A DNA stretch of 38,673 bases from Oscillospiraceae bacterium. Its GTDB lineage: Bacteria > Bacillota > Clostridia > Oscillospirales > Ruminococcaceae. The first letter of the stretch is position 1. Every line of letters starts with the position of its first letter. Shown here in pieces: positions 1 through 8,631 of this stretch. Made by a program: the position numbers and the translations under genes. The notes under the pieces are model-generated. The model was not told where the DNA came from, ran no database searches, and saw nothing but the letters and a program-made list of their open reading frames with translations. The DNA lies in the NCBI GenBank assembly GCA_020024475.1, contig JAHHTS010000016.1:1-38673 (forward strand), written 5' to 3'.

Positions 1-66
1 TCGCTAATAAAATCTAACTTTAAAGAGTCATCTCAAGGTTAGTATATTTTATATTTATTCATAATA

Positions 67-1308
67 TCAAATAGATTTGTTTTTTCTAGCTCTTTCCGAA
101 GCTTGTTTCCATGCATGAAGAGCAATTGCAAGGGCAATAACACCATAAGCGATAAATACCCTGAAATATTCACCAATAACTGCTGAACCAAATATATTTT
201 TTCCTGCCATCGGTGAAACATTAAACAATAGGTGAAACAATATTGTACCTAGAATAGCCTGTGGAATTGTAGCTTTTGAAACTGAAGCCCCTCCAATAAG
301 GAGTGCTGCTGAAGCAAACATTCCAACATTTTGATGTGCTGTATGTGTAGCAAGAGTACCCATGTTCTGACAGAAAATAATCTGTCCCCATGCAGCTAGA
401 ACAACGGAAATAATGGTAGCAATAATTCTCACCTTATTTACATTTATGCCACTTACTTCGGCTATCTCCATATTTTGTCCAACTGCTTTCATATCCTGTC
501 CGAGTTTTGTTTTAAAGAAAAAAGTTACAAAACCGCAAAGTAGCACAATCAATGCATAAGTTATAACAGGAATTTTAACTACTCTCTTGTACATTAAAAA
601 CATTGGCATTGTATATCCTGCTATACCAATTACAATAAAAATTAATCCTAAAATTAAAGCTTTAACATTAAGTTTTTTGTTTTTAAAATAGCTAAATATT
701 AAAATAACTAGTGTTAGTGCACCAATTATCATGATAAATGTGAAAATATCAACTTTCAAGATATTGTCTATAGCATATTTAATACCAGAAAGGTCCAATG
801 TATTTCTTACACCTACACCATTAGGCATCATAATTGTAGGTGCATCAATTTTAATTACTCCACCGAGGATGAATAAGAACAACAATAAATATAATCCGTG
901 TGCAAAATATCCAACAAACATACTAGAAAGCATCTCTTGACCTTTTGTCTTATTGGACAAAAGAGCTGACAGCCAACCAAATAAAATTGCAAAAGGAATC
1001 GCAATTATACTTGCGGCGAGAACCCCCCATATGCCAGTTATGCCCATAACGGTAACTACAAACAAACCAATCTGTCCTGCCATTGCACCAACAACAATGC
1101 CGAAATTAAGTCCCATACCAGCTAGAACTGGAAATAAAAGAGAAATAACAAAGAAACCATTGCGCGCAAAACGAGAAACAACATCGCTCATAATGATAGC
1201 AACATTTACACCTGCATATTTAATACCTATTGCTGAAATGATTAGAAACACAATTGGAACACTGTTTTCAACAAAGAATGATTTAAAATCAAATTTCTGT
1301 TTTTTCAT
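67..1308 (-). CDS. ABC transporter permease (BPD_transp_2 type), second of two
   Basis: A 413-residue, highly hydrophobic protein with about ten predicted membrane segments. It resembles the inner-membrane permeases of the sugar/nucleoside ABC importers (MglC/RbsC/YufQ group), including the conserved cytoplasmic stretch around GQNMEIAEVSGINVNK that contacts the ATPase and the Gly/Ala-rich LLIGGASVSKA segment. The ATG start overlaps the stop of the upstream permease by one base (TAATG), and a GGAGG lies nine bases before it, so the start is firm and translation is probably coupled. It is the last gene of the binding protein-ATPase-permease-permease set and should form a heterodimeric channel with the product of 1308-2348. 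The substrate cannot be read from the sequence. Family call is firm by pattern; substrate unknown. Confidence 0.85.
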   Translation of the reverse strand: MKKQKFDFKSFFVENSVPIVFLIISAIGIKYAGVNVAIIMSDVVSRFARNGFFVISLLFPVLAGMGLNFGIVVGAMAGQIGLFVVTVMGITGIWGVLAASIIAIPFAILFGWLSALLSNKTKGQEMLSSMFVGYFAHGLYLLLFLFILGGVIKIDAPTIMMPNGVGVRNTLDLSGIKYAIDNILKVDIFTFIMIIGALTLVILIFSYFKNKKLNVKALILGLIFIVIGIAGYTMPMFLMYKRVVKIPVITYALIVLLCGFVTFFFKTKLGQDMKAVGQNMEIAEVSGINVNKVRIIATIISVVLAAWGQIIFCQNMGTLATHTAHQNVGMFASAALLIGGASVSKATIPQAILGTILFHLLFNVSPMAGKNIFGSAVIGEYFRVFIAYGVIALAIALHAWKQASERARKNKSI

Positions 1309-2348
1309 TATTTGTTACCTCCTGACTGTGTCAATGCATAAAGAATAATACCGTTAGAAACGATAATTCGAGCAATATCACCAAGACCGCCATCAGGGAC
1401 AAGAATAGATGCAACTGGAACAGCGACTGTAATAATAGCTTGATACAAAAAAGTACCAAGGATAACATGACTAATTTTAACTTTATTTGTTGAGGCTCCG
1501 CCTATAAGAACAGCAGCAACAGGAGCTGTTGCAGCAGAAAGTGGAGCAGTATATAACTGATAAAAGCCAAATGCTTGTGCATACATAATAATACCCCATG
1601 CACCCAATACAGTTGAAATTATAGTTCCTAAAAGACGCATTTTATCAACATTAACCCCAACAGCTGAAGCATATACTGGGTTAATACCAGCAGATTTCAT
1701 GGCAATACCGGTACGACTTTTTGTAAATAGGTACATAAATAGACATCCAAGAGCTGCTATTACTAACATACCTGTTGTAATCTTAACTCCAAAGATTTCA
1801 AAATACCAAAGATCAGAGAAAACTCTGTCATAATAACCTTCAAGCGTTATTGTTGTGCGAAGACCTTCACCACCAATCGTCCAAATCATATTAGGACTTT
1901 TGAATGGTAGGATAAGCCATGCAATGCACATAAGTGAAACAATAGAATACCCTACATAAGTGGCAACAACCATTTCATTTCCTTTTACTGAGTTAAGAAG
2001 TTTACCATAAGCACCTCCAGCTACTACTGCAAAAGGAATTGCCATAGCCAAAGCAGCAAATACACCCGTGAAGCCTGTAAGTCCCATTTCAATACTTACA
2101 AGTCCCGCAAGTATTCCAGAAAGTGTACCAATGGAAATACCAAAGTTAAGACCGATACCAGAAATAATGGCTGGTACCATAGCCAAAGAGAAGAAAAGAT
2201 TCATTCCAAAACGATTTATAATATCACTTGAAATAGCTTTCATATCTTGCCCCTGAACCATAGCAGTTACCAGCAATACAATAAGAAACACAACAACGAT
2301 AAAACGACTAACACCGAAATCGTTAATTTTTGATTTAATTTTCCCCAT
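1308..2348 (-). CDS. ABC transporter permease (BPD_transp_2 type), first of two
   Basis: A 346-residue membrane protein with eight to ten hydrophobic segments, homologous to its neighbour at 67-1308. Both carry a motif of the form K-S/A-x-G-x-N followed by A-x-G-V/I-N-V-x-K, expected at the coupling helix, and a matching VLIGGASTNK segment near the C-terminus. The start codon overlaps the ATPase stop (TAATG), typical of a tightly coupled importer operon. The two permeases differ in length and sequence and would pair as a heterodimer, as in YufP/YufQ-type nucleoside importers. The substrate is unknown. Confidence 0.85.
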   Translation of the reverse strand: MGKIKSKINDFGVSRFIVVVFLIVLLVTAMVQGQDMKAISSDIINRFGMNLFFSLAMVPAIISGIGLNFGISIGTLSGILAGLVSIEMGLTGFTGVFAALAMAIPFAVVAGGAYGKLLNSVKGNEMVVATYVGYSIVSLMCIAWLILPFKSPNMIWTIGGEGLRTTITLEGYYDRVFSDLWYFEIFGVKITTGMLVIAALGCLFMYLFTKSRTGIAMKSAGINPVYASAVGVNVDKMRLLGTIISTVLGAWGIIMYAQAFGFYQLYTAPLSAATAPVAAVLIGGASTNKVKISHVILGTFLYQAIITVAVPVASILVPDGGLGDIARIIVSNGIILYALTQSGGNK

Positions 2349-3940
2349 TATTGAGCCTCCATTCCATCAGTGATACCACTCATAAGTAATCCAAACTTAG
2401 TATCACTTTCATCTGCTGGAAGTATTCCAGCAATTTTACCTTCAGTAACAATAGCAATTCTATCACAAATGCTACGAAGTTCCGCCAATTCAGAAGATGT
2501 TATAACTACTGTCATACCATATTTTTCATTAAGTTTAACCAAAGTATCCAAAACAAGACGCTTCGCACCAATATCAATACCTCTAGTAGGCTCAGAAACA
2601 AATATAATTTTAGGATTGCTTGTAAGTGCTTTTGCAATGCAAACTTTTTGCTGATTACCACCGGAAAGTCGTTTTACACTTTGGCTTGGTCCCACACAAC
2701 GAATATCTAGTTCTTTTATATATTTGTTAGCATTTTCTTCAATTGCTGGGTTATCTACAAGAGTAATAGGTCCTATTTTTTTAAGAAATCTTTTTTGATT
2801 TTGAATAGAAGGTACTACCATATTAAGAGCAATACTCTCATCAAGAAGAAGCCCTACTCCTCGTCGATCTTCACTCACAAAACCAATCTGCGCATCTATA
2901 GCGGATTTAGGGCTATTTAACTTTACTTCTTTGCCTTCAAAAACAATTTTACCTTTGGCTGGATAAAGTCCCATAATCCCATTAGCAATACCAATCTTAC
3001 CCTGACCCGCTAAACCGCCAATGCCTAAAATCTCACCTTTTCGAATCTCAAGATTAATTCCTTTTGTGGACTCACCTGGCATATCAACATGCAAATCATT
3101 TATTTGCATAACAATTTCGTTGACTGAATCATTATTTTTTGTTCTTTCGATAACTTCAATTTCACGACCAACCATTAGTTGAGCAATTTCAGTCACATTG
3201 GTATCTTTTGTAGCCATGTACTTGACAAACTGTCCATCACGAATAACAGTGATATGCTGTGATGCATTCATAACTTCATCAAGTCTGTGTGTAATAAAGA
3301 GAATCGCAATACCTTTTTCTGAAAGTGCTTTCATTGCTTGTATTAGTCTATCAGCTTCACTTTCTGTCAAAACAGCAGTTGGCTCATCAAATACTAAAAG
3401 CTGTACACCATCTTTATCAATTTCGCGTGCAATTTCTACAAATTGCATATAACCGACAGGTAAACCCTCAACTTTTTCGTCCGGAGAAATATCCATACCA
3501 AGCTGATCTAACGCTGCCTGTGTATCTTTTCTAATTTTCTCATGGTCCAAACTCTTCATTGAATTTCCCAAGACTTTGCTTATAGGATTATCTTTTAGCG
3601 GTTCTCGGTTAAGTTTTACATTTTCTTCAATAGTGAAACCAGGAATAAGCATAAACTCCTGGTGAACCATACCTATACCAGCTTTAAGCGCATCACGAGG
3701 AGTTGTGATGTGCTTTTCTTCGCTATTTATTTTAATTGTACCTTCATAAGAGCCAGTATTTGCAATAACAGGCATACCAAACAAAATATTCATTAAAGTA
3801 GATTTACCAGCACCATTTTCACCGCATAATGCATGAATCTCACCTGGCATAACTTTTAATGATACTCCTTTTAGAACCTGATTTCCGTAATAGCTCTTCT
3901 TGATATCAATCATTTCAAGAACAGGTTTTATGTTTTCCAA
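2348..3940 (-). CDS. Double-domain sugar/nucleoside-type ABC transporter ATPase
   Basis: A 530-residue protein with two fused nucleotide-binding domains, the arrangement of MglA, RbsA and YufO. The N-terminal domain has Walker A GENGAGKST (near residue 40), an unusual signature LPVGY in place of LSGG, and Walker B LLVFDEPTAVL. The C-terminal domain has the usual degenerate Walker A (GLAGQGK), a full signature LSGGNQQK, and a Walker B with Ser in place of Asp (FVSEPTRG). Such asymmetry is normal for this group, where one composite site is catalytic. Translation starts at TTG behind a GAGGTGAT ribosome binding site. It follows the binding-protein gene after a 200-base gap holding a stem-loop, so it is probably expressed at a lower level than that protein. 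It powers import through the two downstream permeases. Confidence 0.9.
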   Translation of the reverse strand: MENIKPVLEMIDIKKSYYGNQVLKGVSLKVMPGEIHALCGENGAGKSTLMNILFGMPVIANTGSYEGTIKINSEEKHITTPRDALKAGIGMVHQEFMLIPGFTIEENVKLNREPLKDNPISKVLGNSMKSLDHEKIRKDTQAALDQLGMDISPDEKVEGLPVGYMQFVEIAREIDKDGVQLLVFDEPTAVLTESEADRLIQAMKALSEKGIAILFITHRLDEVMNASQHITVIRDGQFVKYMATKDTNVTEIAQLMVGREIEVIERTKNNDSVNEIVMQINDLHVDMPGESTKGINLEIRKGEILGIGGLAGQGKIGIANGIMGLYPAKGKIVFEGKEVKLNSPKSAIDAQIGFVSEDRRGVGLLLDESIALNMVVPSIQNQKRFLKKIGPITLVDNPAIEENANKYIKELDIRCVGPSQSVKRLSGGNQQKVCIAKALTSNPKIIFVSEPTRGIDIGAKRLVLDTLVKLNEKYGMTVVITSSELAELRSICDRIAIVTEGKIAGILPADESDTKFGLLMSGITDGMEAQ

Positions 3941-4060
3941 AATATCACCTCAATAATATGTTAAAAGCTTAATAAGCATTGTAATTATATTTAATAAGTT
4001 TATTTAATTTTTATAATGAAATACATCTAGTCTTGTATTAACTTAAACATGCATTTATTT

Positions 4061-4113
4061 CACTATAAAAATAGTGAAGGAGAGTGTGAGGCTTTCTCAT
4101 ACTCTCCCACTAT
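4061..4113 (-). terminator. Intercistronic stem-loop between binding-protein and ATPase genes
   Basis: An almost perfect inverted repeat runs from ATAGTG (4071-4076) through GGAGAGT and TGAG to CTCA, ACTCTCC and CACTAT (4108-4113). On the minus strand TTTT follows directly. A second CACTAT at 4061-4066 can pair with the same ATAGTG across a four-base loop, so two mutually exclusive folds exist. The position between genes of one importer suggests partial termination or mRNA stabilisation that keeps binding protein in excess. Confidence 0.7.
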
Positions 4114-4142
4114 AATATAAGTCGTTTTCTACATAGTTTCAA

Positions 4143-5282
4143 TTAGAATGTGATGTAACTTCCAAGTGCTGAAATATAGTTATCATATGTAACATCATCA
4201 AGTACAAGTTTTGATAATGTAACCTTTCCACCTGCTGCTGCGTTTAATTTTTCTTCAAGAGCAGCCTGGTCAAATTTTGCATCTTTAGGACAGCCTGCAT
4301 CCATCCAATCCATACCATATTCTGTTGCAGCAATTATAAATGACATGTTCATCGGTACTGGCCATGTTGAAAGGTGACCTGTCATTCCTTTTTCTGCAAT
4401 TTTTGCTGTAATCTGTTCTACACAGTAGTTAACATCACCAGCTTTATCTTCCGGAATTTCTATACCAAGTGCACCTGGAAATGCATGATAAGGTGATGGG
4501 CAGCATGGTTGTGGGTAATATGCACCAGTTTCAATAACTGATTTAATAAGAGGTTCTTGCAAACCACAGTTTGTGCTAAAGAAGGCTGTATCTTTTCCAT
4601 ACTCAGCAACTTTTTTCGGAACATCTTCCAATATAAATTGCTGTGCACCTGCAAGACCTACATCTGAAAGTGGGTCTGGAGCATCAGCCATAACAAGTTT
4701 AATACCAAGTTTTTCGCATTCAGATTTCATAATTTCTAATCTCTGATTAATTGTAGCTGAAGCAAGATGGCGTGCAAATGAGTAATGAACAAGTGTTTTT
4801 GCCCCCATAGCTTTAGCTTGCTGTGGAATTGAATGTCCCATACCAACTTCATCCAATCCAAGACAAATATCGGATACTCCTGAAATTACGCCTGGGTCTT
4901 CACCTGAAACGCCACTGATAACCAATAGGTCTGGATTAATTTCCCTAGCTTTTTCAATAGCGGCAGTAGCACCTACAACAGCCTGCTGAAAAACAAGTAC
5001 TTTAACATCAGGATCAGATACAAGTGATACTACGTTTGTAATTGTTGTTTCTATTTCTTTATCAAAGTTATCAGGATATGTAGCTGTAATAACTCGATCT
5101 GGATATTTTGCTTTCATTTGCTCAGCAGCCTGAAAATCTTCTTCACCCTGTGATACTGTACCTGTGATAATGGCTACTTTACCTGTATTTGAAGCATTGT
5201 TACCGTCATCTGCACCTCCGCCGCATGCAACCATGGAAACTGACATTGCAGCAGCGAGAACTAATGATAATAATTTTTTCAT
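4143..5282 (-). CDS. DUF3798-type substrate-binding lipoprotein of the ABC importer
   Basis: A 379-residue exported lipoprotein. The N-terminus is a short Lys-containing stretch, a hydrophobic core and a lipobox ending in VAC at about residue 20, then a Gly/Asp/Asn linker. The body begins with KVAIITGTVSQGEEDF, resembling a periplasmic-binding-protein fold, and matches the DUF3798 family as I recall it (Cys/Pro-rich TNCGLQEPL and PQPCCPSPYHAFPG segments). The family has no established ligand that I know of. Its place as first gene before an ATPase and two BPD_transp_2 permeases makes it the binding subunit of that importer. The start is supported by AAGGAG upstream; a strong promoter precedes it. 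Role as binding protein is inferred from context; substrate unknown. Confidence 0.8.
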   Translation of the reverse strand: MKKLLSLVLAAAMSVSMVACGGGADDGNNASNTGKVAIITGTVSQGEEDFQAAEQMKAKYPDRVITATYPDNFDKEIETTITNVVSLVSDPDVKVLVFQQAVVGATAAIEKAREINPDLLVISGVSGEDPGVISGVSDICLGLDEVGMGHSIPQQAKAMGAKTLVHYSFARHLASATINQRLEIMKSECEKLGIKLVMADAPDPLSDVGLAGAQQFILEDVPKKVAEYGKDTAFFSTNCGLQEPLIKSVIETGAYYPQPCCPSPYHAFPGALGIEIPEDKAGDVNYCVEQITAKIAEKGMTGHLSTWPVPMNMSFIIAATEYGMDWMDAGCPKDAKFDQAALEEKLNAAAGGKVTLSKLVLDDVTYDNYISALGSYITF

Positions 5283-5334
5283 AATAATTCTCCTTCTTAA
5301 TAAAAGTTTTATAACCTCGTTTGTTATGCGTTAG

Positions 5335-5364
5335 ATTATAATGCATATTTACAACATTAGTCAA
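5335..5364 (-). promoter_or_regulatory. Sigma-A-type promoter of the DUF3798 importer operon
   Basis: On the minus strand TTGACT (5359-5364) is followed after 18 bases by TATAAT (5335-5340), with a TG pair shortly before the -10. It lies about 50 bases upstream of the binding-protein start. Confidence 0.7.
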
Positions 5365-5678
5365 CCTTTTTTGAGGTGTTGAAAAAAGTTTGTAACTTAA
5401 TTAAAAAATCATAGTTTTTGCACCTTAATTTTGTCATTTTGCACAATGAAATATTACAATTTGTTTTCAATAGCGATACATTTGAATTTTAATTATAGTC
5501 ATTTTTATTTTTATTAAGTTTTAATTAATATTTTATTTATTTAATAATTATCGATATTTAATAGAATATTAATCTATATTTTTGTTAAAAGTGTGAATTT
5601 TTATATTATTTTTATCCATTCTATATTATAAAAATACATTTTAATCATACTTATTCTATATATCTATGATAAAATAAA
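5365..5678. other. AT-rich intergenic stretch with a 21-bp-spaced direct repeat
   Basis: No gene is visible. TTTTGCAC occurs at 5416-5423 and again at 5437-5444, 21 bp apart (two helical turns), 50-80 bp upstream of the importer promoter's -35 box, so a dimeric activator site is possible. The remainder is low-complexity AT sequence with no convincing RNA structure. Confidence 0.4.
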
Positions 5679-5712
5679 AAGATACAGACTTTATAAATTA
5701 AATCTGTATCTT
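5679..5712 (-). terminator. Rho-independent terminator of the two-component operon
   Basis: AAGATACAGA (5679-5688) and TCTGTATCTT (5703-5712) form a perfect 10-bp stem with a 14-base loop; a T-rich tract (TTTATTTTAT) follows on the minus strand. It lies 19 bases beyond the kinase stop codon. Confidence 0.7.
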
Positions 5713-5730
5713 AATATTAGTAATTATAAT

Positions 5731-7392
5731 TTATTTTAATGGTAAATTTACTATAAATTCAGTTCCCTTTCCCAATTGTGATTTTACACTTACAAAACCA
5801 TTATGAGCTTTAACTATATGTTTTACAATAGAGAGTCCTAAACCGGTTGAAGATTTATTTTTATTTCTTGACTTATCCACAACATAAAATCTTTCAAATA
5901 TTTGATCTAATTTGTCATTTGGTATCCCTATTCCCGTATCTTTTACCTTGAGAACCGCTGATTCATTCTCTTTAAATAATTCTACGCTAACACTGCCATC
6001 TTCTCTATTATATTTTACAGCGTTAGTAACTAGATTTCCAACAAGTTGATACATTTGAGTTTCATCTGCCATAATCTCAACAGGCTCTGTTTTTACATTT
6101 AGTTTAACTCCATTATTTTGTGCATTGAAATTTTCTTGCTCTACAACTTTGGCTACAATTTCATCCATTTGAAGAAGTTCTTTCATAAATCCATAGCCAG
6201 ATTCTAGATTAGATATCCTAATAATATCATCAATCATTTCAAGCAGCTTGGCGGCGTTATTTTCAATTATTTTTACAAAATCTTTAATATCTTCCTTTTT
6301 TGCCAAATCATTTGTAATAAGTTGACTATATCCGTATATGCTTGTGAGCGGAGTTTTAAGTTCATGTGTTACGTTATCAGTAAATTGTCTTCTGTTTCTT
6401 TCACTTTCCATTTGTTGTGTTATATCTAAAACAATTATTATAACGCCTATATCACTTGAATAAACACTTGGGCTGGTTATACTTTGATAACATCTTTCAT
6501 TTAATTCAAATGTGCTATGTATTGTTTCGCCTTTACATGCCTCTTGAACAGACTCTATAAGTTCAGGAACTTTTATGACAGAATTAAAATCAGTGTTTTC
6601 ATTTTCAAAATTAAATATCAGTTTAGCTTCATTGTTTGTTTGAACTATTTTCAAATTACTATCACAAACAATTATCCCTTCTTTGATATTTACAAATATA
6701 CTTTGAAGTTTTGTTTTTTCTTCTTTTAGAGTTTGTAACTGTTCGTTAATTATCTGATTTTGATTATGTATCCTATTTACAAAATGAGATAACTCAGGGT
6801 AAATATCAACATCACCATTTTCTAAATCATATTGTTCTATATTATCAACTATTCTTTGTGTCGTTAAGCTAGATACAAGTAGTATCATCATTGTAATTAC
6901 ACTTATACCTAACCACAAAGCTGATCCAGCTTTCATAATTGTTTCCCAAGACATATTTGAAGACATAATTTCTATTCTGATTACGCCTTTATCTTTTACC
7001 TGTGCAGCACAATAATATGACATTTTGTTAGTTGTGGAAGATATACGTTGCCGCATATAAATACCATGTTTATTAGCCCCTATAATTTCTTCTCTATCAG
7101 CATGACTTCCTAAAGTTTTCTCATCATAATCAGAGTCAAATACAACATCGCCTTCCATATCAACAAAAGTGATTCTACCATATATTTCATCTTCATCTTT
7201 TAAAGACTTTAATGTATGTACTATATCATCGGAATCTTCTAATATGCGCATAACCAACATTGTCTGAGAATAGGCTTGTTCATTCATTGTATTCTCAAAC
7301 ACATTGCTTAAAGCTGTTAAGCATATAAAGGCTGTCATAATCGCAGCAATCAATATGCTAATCACATTGTTTTTTATAATTCTTTTTTGCAC
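5731..7392 (-). CDS. PhoR-like sensor histidine kinase
   Basis: A 553-residue membrane kinase. One membrane helix spans about residues 8-30, an extracytoplasmic sensor region follows to about 150, and a second helix covers 156-176. Then come a linker, a PAS-like domain (about 225-330), a dimerisation/phosphoacceptor domain with H343 in VTHELKTPLTS, and an ATPase domain with N-box (N453, N457), G1 box DTGIGIP (485-491) and G2 box GLGL (517-520). All catalytic elements look intact. Translation starts at GTG behind AGAGG. It lies 17 bases after its response regulator, the order of phoP-phoR. The domain layout resembles PhoR, but no phosphate transport genes are in this window, so the signal is unknown. 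Confidence 0.9.
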   Translation of the reverse strand: MQKRIIKNNVISILIAAIMTAFICLTALSNVFENTMNEQAYSQTMLVMRILEDSDDIVHTLKSLKDEDEIYGRITFVDMEGDVVFDSDYDEKTLGSHADREEIIGANKHGIYMRQRISSTTNKMSYYCAAQVKDKGVIRIEIMSSNMSWETIMKAGSALWLGISVITMMILLVSSLTTQRIVDNIEQYDLENGDVDIYPELSHFVNRIHNQNQIINEQLQTLKEEKTKLQSIFVNIKEGIIVCDSNLKIVQTNNEAKLIFNFENENTDFNSVIKVPELIESVQEACKGETIHSTFELNERCYQSITSPSVYSSDIGVIIIVLDITQQMESERNRRQFTDNVTHELKTPLTSIYGYSQLITNDLAKKEDIKDFVKIIENNAAKLLEMIDDIIRISNLESGYGFMKELLQMDEIVAKVVEQENFNAQNNGVKLNVKTEPVEIMADETQMYQLVGNLVTNAVKYNREDGSVSVELFKENESAVLKVKDTGIGIPNDKLDQIFERFYVVDKSRNKNKSSTGLGLSIVKHIVKAHNGFVSVKSQLGKGTEFIVNLPLK

Positions 7393-7409
7393 TAAAAAAA
7401 CCTCTTAAG

Positions 7410-8078
7410 TTATTCTGCCTTATAACCAACACCACGTATTGTTTTTATTATATCTCCGCCACTTTCCAGCTTTTGTCTCAGTGTTTTTATATGCATATCA
7501 ATAGTGCGGCTCTCTCCAACATAGCTTTCATCCCAAACTTTATCCATAAGCTGTTTCCTTGTAAATACTTGTCCGACATTGCTTAACAGTAAATGCAACA
7601 AGTTATACTCTTTTAATGTGAGATCGACAGTTTTTCCGTCAACCTCTACCCTATGCTGTGAAGAATAAACCACTATATTCCCACATTTAATTACATCTAA
7701 ATCAATTTTTGGTTTTGACCTTCTTAATACAGCACGCACACGACTAAGTAATTCCATAATCCCAAAAGGTTTTGGAACATAATCATCTGCCCCCATATCG
7801 AGTGCATTAACCTTATCAATCTCAGCAGTTTTAGCAGTCAGCATAATAACAGGAATATCCTTGGTAGAATATTCACTTCTCAATTGCTGTAAGATTTGCA
7901 TTCCATCAACATCAGGTAGCATTACATCAAGAATAATTAAATCAGGTTTATTATTTTTTACTTCTTCATTAAAATCTGCGTAATTTGTAAAACCTTTAGC
8001 TTCATAATTTGCCGATTCCAAAGCATAAACCACAAGATTGTTTATATTAACATCATCTTCAACACACCAGATTTTCAT
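7410..8078 (-). CDS. OmpR/PhoB-family response regulator
   Basis: A 222-residue regulator starting at the ATG encoding MKIWCVEDD, chosen over longer forms because GGAG precedes it by seven bases and receiver domains begin this way. The receiver domain has acidic residues E7/D8/D9, phosphoacceptor D51 in ILDVMLPD and K103 in PKPFG. The C-terminal winged helix ends with the typical TIRGVGYK motif. It should be phosphorylated by the kinase encoded just downstream. The divergent upstream region contains three TGTAAAAT repeats in PHO-box-like 11-bp phasing, so autoregulation and control of spoIIID are plausible. Confidence 0.92.
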   Translation of the reverse strand: MKIWCVEDDVNINNLVVYALESANYEAKGFTNYADFNEEVKNNKPDLIILDVMLPDVDGMQILQQLRSEYSTKDIPVIMLTAKTAEIDKVNALDMGADDYVPKPFGIMELLSRVRAVLRRSKPKIDLDVIKCGNIVVYSSQHRVEVDGKTVDLTLKEYNLLHLLLSNVGQVFTRKQLMDKVWDESYVGESRTIDMHIKTLRQKLESGGDIIKTIRGVGYKAE

Positions 8079-8172
8079 ATCATATCTCCGTAATATATTT
8101 ATTAAATATATTATAAACAACTACTAAATTTTTATCAAGAATATATCTATATTATATAATGTATCATTACTT

Positions 8173-8214
8173 TGTAAAATAATGAAGATTTCATTTGTAA
8201 AATAAATGTAAAAT
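8173..8214. promoter_or_regulatory. PHO-box-like direct repeats TGTAAAAT
   Basis: TGTAAAAT occurs at 8173-8180, 8196-8203 and 8207-8214, with start spacings of 23 and 11 bases, close to whole helical turns. The reverse reading ATTTTACA resembles the TT(T/A)ACA direct repeats bound by PhoP/PhoB-family regulators. The site sits between the response-regulator gene and spoIIID. Function is inferred. Confidence 0.55.
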
Positions 8215-8273
8215 TGCGTCATAATAATTTTCACAAAAGAATAGATATTAAAAAAAAGATACTGGAGAATATC

Positions 8274-8558
8274 ATGCATGAAAAACTTTTTATAGATTTA
8301 TGTGGAGAAAGAGCCGTAGCCATTGGAAGATATGTGGCAGAAACCGGCGCTACTGTCAGAGCAGCTGCTAAAGTTTTTGGCGTATCCAAAAGCACAGCAC
8401 ATAAAGATTTAACAGTTAAATTAAAAGAAAATGATTTAGGTTTGTATAAGCAGGTTTCACAAGTTTTAAGTAAAAATAAAAGCGAACGACATATTAGAGG
8501 CGGAATAGCAACTCGAGAAAAATATCTACAAATAAGAAAAGAGCAAGAAAATAAATAA
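8274..8558 (+). CDS. spoIIID: Sporulation transcription factor SpoIIID
   Basis: A 94-residue DNA-binding protein. The start at the second ATG is favoured because GGAG lies six bases before it and the product then matches the usual SpoIIID length (about 90). It has the family pattern: ERAVAIGRYVAETGATVR, a helix-turn-helix with AAAKVFGVSKSTAHKDL, and a basic C-terminal region with RHIRGGIATREKY. In Bacillus and Clostridium SpoIIID acts in the mother cell under sigma-E, activating and repressing sporulation genes. Its presence is the main evidence that this is a spore-former. It is transcribed away from the two-component pair. Confidence 0.95.
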   Translation: MHEKLFIDLCGERAVAIGRYVAETGATVRAAAKVFGVSKSTAHKDLTVKLKENDLGLYKQVSQVLSKNKSERHIRGGIATREKYLQIRKEQENK

Positions 8559-8572
8559 TTATAGAATAAATA

Positions 8573-8601
8573 TTGATATTTTAATATATAAATAGTATAA
8601 T
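8573..8601 (+). promoter_or_regulatory. Sigma-A-type promoter of the M20 amidohydrolase gene
   Basis: TTGATA (8573-8578), 17-base spacer, TATAAT (8596-8601), about 30 bases before the start codon. Confidence 0.75.
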
Positions 8602-8631
8602 CTATGTATATTTATAAGGAGTGTTAAAATT

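Noticed and set aside
953..1348. Plus-strand open frame of 131 codons
   Set aside because: It lies opposite the permease gene, has no ribosome binding site and no family resemblance; it is a shadow of the real gene.
5450..5680. Replication origin in the very AT-rich gap
   Set aside because: No repeated DnaA boxes (only one near-match to TTATCCACA) and no dnaA, dnaN or other origin genes nearby.
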